From Helicobacteraceae bacterium (lineage in GTDB: Bacteria > Campylobacterota > Campylobacteria > Campylobacterales > Sulfurimonadaceae): a DNA stretch of 5,349 nucleotides. Every line of letters starts with the position of its first letter. The stretch's first letter is position 1. The stretch is taken from the NCBI GenBank assembly GCA_027057185.1, contig JALUJE010000026.1, positions 1 through 5,349 of the forward strand, read 5' to 3'. Of the stretch, positions 1 through 5,234 are shown one piece after another. The notes below the pieces were generated by a model. That model was not told the DNA's origin. It saw only the letters and a list, made by a program, of their open reading frames with translations, and searched no databases. The position numbers were made by a program, and so were the translations under genes.

Positions 1-1
1 G

Positions 2-604
2 CTTAGACCGATAGCGGGAACCAGGAAACGGGGCAAAACCATAGACCGGGACAGGGAGCTAGAAGAGGAGATGCTGAACGACCCCAAAGAGTGCGCGGAG
101 CATATAATGCTGGTCGATCTCGGGCGCAACGATGTGGGCAGAGTCGCAAAAGCCGGAACGGTCAAAGTGACCGCTCTTATGCGTGTGGAGCGCTACAGCC
201 ACGTAATGCACATGGTGAGTGACGTAGAAGCGAAGATAGACGATGGAAAAGATATGTTCGACCTCTTCGCCGCCACCTTCACGGCAGGAACGATGACCGG
301 GGCTCCCAAGATACGTGCGATGGAGCTCATAGCCGAGTTCGAGGGAATCAAGAGAGGTTTCTACAGCGGAAGCGTAGGCTACTTCGGCTTCGACGGCAAT
401 ATGGACAGCTCCATAACCATAAGGACTGCCCTCATAAAACCGGACGAAATAGTTTTGCAGGCGGGTGCCGGAATCGTCGCAGACAGCGTGCCGGAGCTGG
501 AGTATCTGGAGGTAAAGAACAAACTGGCGGCACTGCGCAGCACACTCGACGACCTCAGATCGCCCCAGACTAAAAACGAGAAAGAGAAAGAGTCCCAAGT
601 TTAA
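2..604 (+). CDS. trpE: Anthranilate synthase component I, C-terminal part (5' end outside window)
   Basis: Anthranilate synthase component I converts chorismate, with ammonia from the glutamine amidotransferase subunit, to anthranilate and pyruvate, the first committed step of tryptophan synthesis in the cytoplasm. The visible 200 residues are the C-terminal part of the chorismate-binding domain. The frame is open from base 2 and starts with RPIAGTRKRG. Next come HIMLVDLGRNDVGRV, ERYSHVMHMVS, FTAGTMTGAPKIRAMELI, GYFGFDGNMDSSITIRTA and GAGIVADSVPELEYLE, all signatures of the family. PIAGT, rather than the PIKGT typical of aminodeoxychorismate synthase PabB, favours TrpE. An internal ATG at base 71 is not the true start, because homologous sequence continues upstream of it. 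The charged tail after about base 560 is variable. The stop TAA (602-604) shares its last A with the aroE start codon. Confidence 0.93.
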   Translation, partial: LRPIAGTRKRGKTIDRDRELEEEMLNDPKECAEHIMLVDLGRNDVGRVAKAGTVKVTALMRVERYSHVMHMVSDVEAKIDDGKDMFDLFAATFTAGTMTGAPKIRAMELIAEFEGIKRGFYSGSVGYFGFDGNMDSSITIRTALIKPDEIVLQAGAGIVADSVPELEYLEVKNKLAALRSTLDDLRSPQTKNEKEKESQV

Positions 605-1398
605 TGAGAGAGCTCTTCGCCATATTCGGCAACCCGGTACACCACTCAAAATCGCCGCTTATGCACAACCTAGCCTTTCAAAAACTGGGCTACCCCGGCT
701 GCTACACCAGAAGGCTTCTCGAAGACGGGTCTAAACTTCGCGAAACCTTCCTAAATCTTGGGCTCAAAGGGGTAAATATCACCGTTCCGCACAAAGAGGC
801 GGCAATGCTCGCGGCGGACGAGGTAGAGCCCTTCGCGGCCGAAGTGAGGGCGGTAAATACGCTTGTACTCAAAAACGGAAAACTCTACGGCTACAATACC
901 GACGCCCCCGGCTTCTACCGCGCCCTTACAAGACTCGGAGATGTAAAAACCGCCCTCATCATAGGAGCCGGCGGCACGGCAAGGGCACTCTCGCTCTACC
1001 TCAGAAGCCGCGGCATAGATGTAGAGGTGGTAAACAGGTCGGCAGGCAGACTCGAATGGTTCAAAAAAGAGGGTTTCGTATGCCACACATGGGACGGCTT
1101 CCATGCAGAGGCAAAGGATGCGGTTATAAACAACACATCCGCAGGCCTCGAAGACGAGAGCCTCCCGATGCCCAAAGAGCTGCTCGACAAGGCCCTCTCG
1201 AATGCCAAATGCGCAGTAGACGTCATCTACGGCAAAAAGACGCCGTTTCTAAAAGAGGCCGAAAAACTGAATCTACCCACCTTCGACGGCTCGGAAATGC
1301 TGCTGCAGCAGGGAATCATAGCCTTCGACTACTTCACCGACCACCGCTACACTCTTGACGAGATAGAGACGGCAATGCGACCGTTTTTGCAACTGTAA
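604..1398 (+). CDS. aroE: Shikimate dehydrogenase (NADP+)
   Basis: The enzyme reduces 3-dehydroshikimate to shikimate with NADPH in the cytoplasmic shikimate pathway leading to chorismate. The length of 264 residues is usual for AroE. The shikimate site is complete: SKSP with serines 15 and 17, NITVPHK (58-64) with the catalytic lysine 64, AVNT with asparagine 85, NTD with the catalytic aspartate 100, and glutamine 236 in the LLQQG motif. The nucleotide site has the glycine-rich GAGGTAR (121-127), and NRS (144-146) supplies an arginine of the kind that reads the NADP 2'-phosphate. The ATG at 604 overlaps the trpE stop as TAATG, and a purine-rich GAGAAAGAGAAAGAG run lies just upstream, so translation is probably coupled. 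Nothing looks damaged. Confidence 0.96.
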   Translation: MRELFAIFGNPVHHSKSPLMHNLAFQKLGYPGCYTRRLLEDGSKLRETFLNLGLKGVNITVPHKEAAMLAADEVEPFAAEVRAVNTLVLKNGKLYGYNTDAPGFYRALTRLGDVKTALIIGAGGTARALSLYLRSRGIDVEVVNRSAGRLEWFKKEGFVCHTWDGFHAEAKDAVINNTSAGLEDESLPMPKELLDKALSNAKCAVDVIYGKKTPFLKEAEKLNLPTFDGSEMLLQQGIIAFDYFTDHRYTLDEIETAMRPFLQL

Positions 1399-1456
1399 CC
1401 TGAGAAGGTATCGAAGAAAACCCAAATCCTTCTCCTATTGTCCTGACTCTCCATGT
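1399..1456. other. Non-coding tail after aroE with a weak inverted repeat
   Basis: No gene is seen here. GAGAAGG (1402-1408) and CCTTCTC (1428-1434) are perfect 7-base inverted arms with a 19-base loop. There is no T-run after the second arm, so a role as the aroE terminator is only a guess. Confidence 0.3.
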
Positions 1457-1712
1457 TCATATCACTCTGTCACTATGGCTTTTTATCAATCTCTTTTTCA
1501 ACTCTTCTATCCGCTCGAAGTAGTCGTATGTATCGTATTTGCAAGAGAATCCCTTCATTTTGTAACTACTCACTATGGACCTTCTCCCCGCCCATGGAAA
1601 AACTTCCAAAAAGAACGATGTACACAAACCCTTCTTTGGCCAATTCGGGTTTGATACCCTCGATGCACTGAGGGTCAGGTTTTAAATCATAAAAAGTAAA
1701 ATTTTTATGAAA
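1457..1712 (-). pseudogene. Remnant of an unidentified minus-strand gene, frameshifted and lacking its 5' part
   Basis: Two protein-like reading segments follow each other on the minus strand in different frames. The first is open from 1712 down to a TAG at 1566-1568 and includes YDLKPDPQCIEGIKPELAKE and then GFVYIVLFGSFSMGGEKVHSE. The second continues from about 1573 down to a TGA at 1457-1459 and includes YKMKGFSCKYDTYDYFERIE followed by a basic helical end (ELKKRLIKSH). Their composition looks like real coding sequence and together they read like the C-terminal end of one protein split by a frameshift. No start codon or ribosome site is present upstream: a TAA at 1713-1715 closes the frame and the ORF1 promoter lies just beyond. 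I do not recognise the family. The opposite-strand open frame at 1453-1671 reads as low-quality shadow sequence. Confidence 0.45.
1687..1710. promoter_or_regulatory. 9-bp perfect inverted repeat, possible operator
   Basis: TCATAAAAA (1687-1695) and TTTTTATGA (1702-1710) are perfect inverted copies separated by GTAAAA. The right arm sits where the -35 region of the promoter ahead of the 1760 gene would be, the usual place for a repressor or activator to bind. It could also be a weak AT-rich terminator-like hairpin. Confidence 0.35.
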
Positions 1713-1729
1713 TTATCTCCGGCTATACT
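1701..1729 (+). promoter_or_regulatory. Probable sigma-70 promoter for the gene at 1760
   Basis: TATACT at 1724-1729 differs from the consensus -10 TATAAT at one position and lies 30 bases before the start codon, giving a short leader that carries a strong ribosome site. No good TTGACA is visible. The region at -35 is AT-rich (ATTTTTATG), which is common in Campylobacterota promoters that rely on the -10 box and upstream T-rich phasing. It is the best promoter candidate of the central block. Confidence 0.45.
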
Positions 1730-1746
1730 CAATACATATCGATAAG

Positions 1747-1753
1747 AAGGAGG
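1747..1753 (+). promoter_or_regulatory. Strong Shine-Dalgarno site
   Basis: AAGGAGG is followed by six adenines and then the ATG at 1760. This is near-perfect complementarity to the 16S 3' end at ideal spacing, and it fixes the start codon. Confidence 0.85.
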
Positions 1754-1759
1754 AAAAAA

Positions 1760-2179
1760 ATGTCATTCAGTGCATATCTAGTAGAAACATGGGAAAGAAG
1801 GTTGAATATAGGAACAACGATTCAGATTGTAAACCCAACCAATGAATATCTGGACGTTCTAGTCGCATTTTTTGATGACAATGAACACTGTTTAAAGTGC
1901 ATTCGTACCGATAAGCCGCTTAGTCCAAACGACCTGTGGGAAGTTCCTGTCAAGAAGTTTAAAAAGAAGAAGTTCGGTGTGGTAAAGGTACTCTCTTTCA
2001 AGCCCGGCAGCAAAGATATAATGCCCGGAGTGGTCGGCTTTAAAAGGCACTTTATTGCGACAAAAGGGGGAAAGACCGGTATAGGAGTCGCTTTTTCCGA
2101 ATCTCCGCTTGCTGCCGTACCGGCAGACAAATACGCTGAAGCGGAATTTAAGATAATAGAGGAAAAATGCAAGTGCTGA
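1760..2179 (+). CDS. Hypothetical 139-residue soluble protein with CxxC and CxC cysteines
   Basis: I cannot assign a function. The protein has no signal peptide and no membrane segment. Its middle alternates hydrophobic and polar stretches (TTIQIVNPT at 19-27, LDVLVAFFDD at 31-40, FGVVKVLSF at 72-80, PGVVGF at 89-94), the pattern of a small beta-sandwich. A lysine-rich segment (KKFKKKK, 65-71) separates two of the strands. All four cysteines fall in two close pairs, CLKC at 44-47 and CKC at the C-terminus (137-139), which could bind a metal or form disulfides. The start is secured by an AAGGAGG site six bases upstream. It has its own probable promoter and is followed 90 bases later by a gene on the same strand, with a stem-loop in the gap. 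It may be a conserved family of unknown function, but that is an impression. Confidence 0.8.
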   Translation: MSFSAYLVETWERRLNIGTTIQIVNPTNEYLDVLVAFFDDNEHCLKCIRTDKPLSPNDLWEVPVKKFKKKKFGVVKVLSFKPGSKDIMPGVVGFKRHFIATKGGKTGIGVAFSESPLAAVPADKYAEAEFKIIEEKCKC

Positions 2180-2192
2180 TTGCGAAAATTAA

Positions 2193-2226
2193 ACTACTCC
2201 CGATGGTATAAAAAACCGGGGGTAGT
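2193..2226. repeat. Stem-loop between the 139- and 116-residue genes
   Basis: Bases 2193-2202 (ACTACTCCCG) pair with 2217-2226 (CGGGGGTAGT) as ten consecutive pairs, one of them T-G, around a 14-base AT-rich loop. On the + strand no T-run follows, so it is not a classic terminator; mRNA stabilisation, processing or attenuation between the two genes are options. On the minus strand the stem is followed by TTTAATTTTC, but no minus-strand gene lies just upstream. Confidence 0.5.
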
Positions 2227-2269
2227 ACCAGATAAATCAAAAGCAACTTAAACTCGAAAGAGGCTAAAT

Positions 2270-2620
2270 ATGAGTAATACCAGAGCACAATTAGCAATTG
2301 CAAACAATGAAACAAAACTTGAAGTAGCGAAAGCTGCAGTAAAAGATGTCGTAGAGAATGCAAGTACAAACGAGGAAAAAGAGAAACTTGCGGTTACTTT
2401 ATATAAGGAAGCAACAGGAAGGTTTCCACAAGATTCAAGTGATCGATTAGCTGTCTATACCGGTGGATTTTGGCTTCTTGGCATTGTATTCGCTATTATT
2501 GTGGCCGCAACGGTGGCGATTGTATTAAATAATAAGACAGTTCCCGAAGCTCTGACGATACTGGCTACTGCATTGGTTAGTGGAGTAGTCGGAGGTCTTT
2601 TTGGCTACGCCAAGCAGTGA
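2270..2620 (+). CDS. Small protein with two membrane helices, function unknown
   Basis: The 116-residue product has a charged, probably helical N-terminal half (1-60, rich in Ala, Lys and Glu) and then two hydrophobic helices, about 65-87 (GGFWLLGIVFAIIVAATVAI) and 92-113. They are joined by the short turn NNKTV. The second helix ends in GVVGGLFGY, a glycine-spaced pattern typical of helix packing. Both termini are therefore on the same side, likely the cytoplasm, with the N-terminal half as a cytoplasmic domain. A GAAAGAGG site lies six bases before ATG 2270. The layout is shared by holin-like proteins and by two-helix membrane effectors of defence modules, but no motif separates these and I do not assign one. 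The attC-like palindrome starts 72 bases after the stop, as expected if this is an integron cassette gene. Confidence 0.78.
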   Translation: MSNTRAQLAIANNETKLEVAKAAVKDVVENASTNEEKEKLAVTLYKEATGRFPQDSSDRLAVYTGGFWLLGIVFAIIVAATVAIVLNNKTVPEALTILATALVSGVVGGLFGYAKQ

Positions 2621-2651
2621 GCAATTTAATCACGGAATATTGAAAATTATC

Positions 2652-2658
2652 ACCTAAC
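2652..2658 (+). other. Additional attC left-end motif (RYYYAAC)
   Basis: ACCTAAC matches RYYYAAC exactly and continues as AAATCGCTCG, the style of an attC left half. It pairs at six of seven positions (one T-G) with GTTGGGC at 2766-2772, better than the nearer AGATAAC does. However, no inner arm complementary to 2664-2680 is found at the right spacing. It may be the left half of a decayed or recombined second site. Confidence 0.3.
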
Positions 2659-2692
2659 AAATCGCTCGTGTGGACTTTCGTTGCTTCGCGCC

Positions 2693-2772
2693 AGATAACA
2701 AGCGGATGCACCGAGCAAGCCTCAAAAAATATAATTTTTAGAGGGACGTCGGTGACCCGCGGCCCGTTGGGC
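2693..2772 (+). other. attC-like integron recombination site
   Basis: The site is an 80-base imperfect palindrome between two genes. Its left end is AGATAAC (2693-2699), a relaxed match to RYYYAAC. Its right end is GTTGGGC (2766-2772), an exact GTTRRRY. The inner arms, 2702-2714 (GCGGATGCACCGA) and 2749-2760 (TCGGTGACCCGC), pair at 11 of 12 positions with one A-C mismatch and one extra unpaired base (G2708) in the left arm; an extra base in that arm is a known attC trait. A second inner stem pairs 2720-2730 with 2734-2744 around the loop ATA, with one mismatch. Cutting between G and TT of the right end would start the next cassette at 2767, 46 bases before the downstream ATG. There is no T-run, so it is not a terminator. 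No integrase is visible. Confidence 0.55.
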
Positions 2773-2800
2773 CTAAATCCCTTACAAGCCGCTTTAAAAA

Positions 2801-2806
2801 AAGGAG
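2801..2806 (+). promoter_or_regulatory. Shine-Dalgarno site of the 550-residue gene
   Basis: AAGGAG lies six bases before ATG 2813 and supports that start. No convincing promoter is seen between the attC-like site and this gene, so it probably depends on upstream transcription. Confidence 0.75.
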
Positions 2807-2812
2807 ATAAGC

Positions 2813-4465
2813 ATGCAGAAATTACATGATATATTTTCAGATAAGGTCTTAATTGAAAGTGGTAAATTGGAATTTTATGCCGATTCAACTATTCCTGGAG
2901 AGACAGACTGGAGAGAATATCGCTCTAGAGATGGTCAACTACTTGGTATATATTTAGATGTTGATACAACCGCCGCTGGATTTACTGCAACGCCTTATTA
3001 TTTTTCATCACTTGCAGGTAATGGATGGCATTGGGCAACTGTGGGTGCTACTTCCATTTATAAACCAACGGCCAATGGATTCCGGATATACTTAAGGTAT
3101 GCAAGTGGCCAAGCTCCTACACCTGAATTTGCTAATGAAAAAAAATGGCACATAAGTTGGGTTGGTCTAAGAGGCCTATCAAATGTGGGCTCAACTATTC
3201 CTGGACAGACAGATTGGAGAGAATATCGATTAGATGGTCAACTACATGGCATTTATACCGATATCGATACAACCATCGCAGGGTTCTCGAAATCCATGCA
3301 TTACATCACATCAATTGGTGGTGATGGATGGCATTGGGCAACTGTGGGCGCGACTTCCATTTACAAACCAACGGCCAGTGGATTCCGGATATATCTAAGG
3401 TATGCAAGTGGCCAAGCTCCTACACCTGAATTTGCTAATGAAAAAAAATGGCACATTAATTGGTGGGGAGGGTCGTTTTACTCCACTGTACCGGGGGACA
3501 CTAAATGGCAAGAGTATCGGGATTCGCATGGCCACCTAATGGGAATTTATCTGGATTTTGATGTTGAGCCTTTGGGATATGAGAATCCACCAGCTTTTTT
3601 TACTTCTCTTAATGGCGATGGATGGCACTGGGCTACTATAGGAGCTTGCGCAATATACCGTCGATCGCCAACAGGCTTTCGTATATATCTTCGCTTTGCA
3701 GCTGGAAACTCAGTTCCTACACCAGAATTAGCAAATGAAAAACGGTGGCACGTTACTTGGTTCGCTATTCCCGCTTGGGCACCGAGAGCACCTGACTTAA
3801 CAATTAATAATATATTGGAAAGGGAGGTTGGTATTCATATTACTGATAAAAGTAGCAATGAAGAAGGATTCGAATTGCAACGTCGACGTCAGCCGAATAG
3901 AACATGGCAAATAGTAAAAGAATTACCTTTTACTGGAGGGGTTGGCTATACTTATCATTTTAAGGACACGAATTTGAGTCCCGATTGGCTATATTGGTAC
4001 CGTGTGCGCGTTTACAATCCTTTTGGCGAGAGTTTTTCGGAAGTTCGCCAAGTACGCACAGCGTCAGAGGAGCCAGCACTCCCAGATTTAGTTGTTGGTC
4101 CATACAACTTGGATTACCACTCGGATGATCTCGAGCATCGACTTTTTGCTTATGTGCCATTTCGTATTATAATCCGGTTTGCAAATGGAGGGAATGCGAT
4201 TTGCCCAGAATTCAGGCTATTATATGAGGTTAAATATCAAGATCAAAGTGAGTGGTGGGCAAAAGAGTTTGAATACGATCGGGAGCTAAATCCTAATGAA
4301 AATGGGGAGTTCGTTATTTCAGAACCTTGGGGATTTCCCGGAGGAGAGTATAACTGCCGTATCATATTGAATAATAATCAAGCTGTTAACGAAAGAAATA
4401 TGAATAACAATACAATAACGTTTTCGTTTACTGTCTATTGGCCAGGAAAGGGTGAGTATCCCTGA
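2813..4465 (+). CDS. Three-repeat lectin-like protein with fibronectin III and CARDB-like domains
   Basis: The 550-residue protein starts with a short lead-in (1-24) lacking any signal peptide. Three tandem repeats of about 93 residues follow at 25-118, 127-219 and 224-316. Each runs T(I/V)PG-T-W-EYR, GIY-D-D, a TS(I/L) or SSL strand, GWHWAT-GA, IY, GFRIYLR, PTPE-ANE and a closing WH--W. The invariant aromatic, glycine and aspartate positions suggest a beta-sandwich with a ligand pocket, perhaps for sugar. Residues 326-417 form a fibronectin type III domain (SSNEEGFELQRR, WYRVRVYNPFGES). Residues 423-541 look like a CARDB adhesion domain (LPDLVVGPYNL, FANGG, ending NERNMNNNTITFSF). Together this suggests binding to a polysaccharide or surface. 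How it would leave the cell is unclear without a signal peptide. Base composition is more AT-rich than aroE. It is a likely transferred gene, placed directly after the attC-like site. Confidence 0.85.
   Translation: MQKLHDIFSDKVLIESGKLEFYADSTIPGETDWREYRSRDGQLLGIYLDVDTTAAGFTATPYYFSSLAGNGWHWATVGATSIYKPTANGFRIYLRYASGQAPTPEFANEKKWHISWVGLRGLSNVGSTIPGQTDWREYRLDGQLHGIYTDIDTTIAGFSKSMHYITSIGGDGWHWATVGATSIYKPTASGFRIYLRYASGQAPTPEFANEKKWHINWWGGSFYSTVPGDTKWQEYRDSHGHLMGIYLDFDVEPLGYENPPAFFTSLNGDGWHWATIGACAIYRRSPTGFRIYLRFAAGNSVPTPELANEKRWHVTWFAIPAWAPRAPDLTINNILEREVGIHITDKSSNEEGFELQRRRQPNRTWQIVKELPFTGGVGYTYHFKDTNLSPDWLYWYRVRVYNPFGESFSEVRQVRTASEEPALPDLVVGPYNLDYHSDDLEHRLFAYVPFRIIIRFANGGNAICPEFRLLYEVKYQDQSEWWAKEFEYDRELNPNENGEFVISEPWGFPGGEYNCRIILNNNQAVNERNMNNNTITFSFTVYWPGKGEYP
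2885..3760 (+). repeat. Three tandem coding repeats (about 280 bases each)
   Basis: Units start near 2885, 3191 and 3482 and end near 3166, 3469 and 3760. Units 1 and 2 are almost identical in their second halves: 3021-3156 against 3324-3459 (offset 303 bases) differ at about 8 positions, with 61 bases unbroken (3093-3153 = 3396-3456). Unit 3 is clearly diverged at DNA level but keeps the protein pattern. Unit 1-2 identity at third codon positions indicates a recent duplication or gene conversion. Confidence 0.9.
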
Positions 4466-4595
4466 AAAAGGAATACAAATACAATGGCATAATACATAGT
4501 CATGTACCCGGAATTAATTCTATAATGCTATTTGGCCATCCTTTTTATAATCCTTCTAACAGTTACCTGATAAACCCAAAAAACTTTTCGATCTT
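4466..4595. other. Intergenic region between convergent genes, with nested dyads
   Basis: No gene is supported. TACAT (4493-4497) and ATGTA (4502-4506) form a 5-bp hairpin with a 4-base loop. GAATTAATTC (4511-4520) is a perfect palindrome. ATGGCATAATA (4484-4494) and TATAATGCTAT (4521-4531) are inverted copies at 9 of 11 positions. None is followed by a convincing T-run. The region must contain the 3' ends of two convergent transcripts, so a bidirectional termination role is possible but unproven. No GTTRRRY/RYYYAAC pair was found, so no attC is claimed here. Confidence 0.3.
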
Positions 4596-5189
4596 TTATC
4601 TCAAACTTTTCATCATTTCCAGAGTCGACATATCTTTTTTATCCCCTCTCTTTTCAAGATGCTCGACAATCATATCGAACCTCTCGCGGCTGAGATGCTG
4701 CCCGAATTTGAATTTGGCTCTCGTCTCATTCGGAATCAGTTTGTAGACTGTAGTGGCATTTAGCGCACTTTTGTAAACATCTTCATCCAAAGGTATATAT
4801 CTCCCCTCTTTTTGCAGCTTCCGCATCAACCCCGACAGCGCTTTTACCTTCTCATCATAATCTTCAACAAACTCTATCTTCCCGTCTATAATGACCGATT
4901 TGAAAAACTGGGTAGCCGGGCAAGCTAACCCGTCGCGGGAACTGAAAAAAGAGGGTATGATAGAATACGGCTCAACAACGGAAAAAGAGGCGAGCGCATT
5001 ATTTTTCAAAACCTCTATCTTTCTACCGCTTTTGGAGCCGTGAAAATAGATCTGACTCTCCATCAGCACAAAGTTTACGGGTAGGCTATACGGTTTGCTG
5101 CCGTCGCACAGTGCCAAAGTACCGTACTCGACACTGTTTAGAACATCGATTATCACTCTTTTATCAACGATTTCGAAAACCTGTTTCAC
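4596..5189 (-). CDS. Pyridoxamine 5'-phosphate oxidase-related flavoprotein (Nim-like)
   Basis: The 197-residue protein belongs by its pattern to the split-barrel FMN-binding group related to pyridoxamine-phosphate oxidase and 5-nitroimidazole-resistance (Nim) proteins. Typical elements are YGTLAL (22-27), PYSLPVNF (33-40), IYFHGSKSGRK (47-57, the flavin-phosphate loop region), ASFSVV (67-72), then TQFFKSVIIDGKIEFVED (93-110) and KFKFGQHLSRER (159-170). Members are cytoplasmic dimers whose substrate is mostly unknown, so the exact reaction is not assigned. The start is GTG (5187-5189), preceded eight bases upstream by GGGAGAG. The frame upstream closes at a TAA with no ATG, so GTG is the best choice. 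It lies 45 bases downstream of the PhzF-family gene, suggesting one operon. Confidence 0.85.
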   Translation of the reverse strand: MKQVFEIVDKRVIIDVLNSVEYGTLALCDGSKPYSLPVNFVLMESQIYFHGSKSGRKIEVLKNNALASFSVVEPYSIIPSFFSSRDGLACPATQFFKSVIIDGKIEFVEDYDEKVKALSGLMRKLQKEGRYIPLDEDVYKSALNATTVYKLIPNETRAKFKFGQHLSRERFDMIVEHLEKRGDKKDMSTLEMMKSLR

Positions 5190-5197
5190 TATCTCGA

Positions 5198-5204
5198 CTC
5201 TCCC
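5198..5204 (-). promoter_or_regulatory. Ribosome site supporting the GTG start
   Basis: On the minus strand GGGAGAG precedes the GTG start codon by eight bases, which supports GTG initiation in the absence of any ATG near the N-terminus. Confidence 0.55.
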
Positions 5205-5234
5205 AAAGTTTTAGTTGTATCATTTACATTATCA

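Noticed and set aside
2..604. Aminodeoxychorismate synthase (PabB) instead of TrpE
   Set aside because: The PIAGT motif with alanine is the TrpE form; PabB typically has PIKGT.
59..649. Minus-strand open frame across trpE
   Set aside because: Antisense shadow; the + frame carries clear TrpE motifs throughout.
1453..1671. Plus-strand 72-residue open frame after aroE
   Set aside because: No ribosome site, and a Ser/Cys/Arg-rich shadow-like composition; the minus strand of the same bases reads more like protein.
2193..2226. Second attC site between the 139- and 116-residue genes
   Set aside because: It is a simple hairpin; no GTTRRRY or RYYYAAC ends are found at the proper distance.
2720..2744. 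Intrinsic terminator of the membrane-protein gene
   Set aside because: The AT-rich stem is not followed by a T-run; it is better explained as the inner stem of the attC-like palindrome.
2577..2888. Minus-strand 103-residue open frame spanning the attC-like region
   Set aside because: It runs through the palindrome and into the 550-residue gene, with no ribosome site or recognisable motif.
2885..3760. CRISPR-like or satellite array
   Set aside because: Units are about 280-300 bases, in frame and protein-coding; this is a domain repeat.
4525..4746. Plus-strand 73-residue open frame
   Set aside because: Mostly antisense to the flavoprotein gene and lacks a ribosome site.
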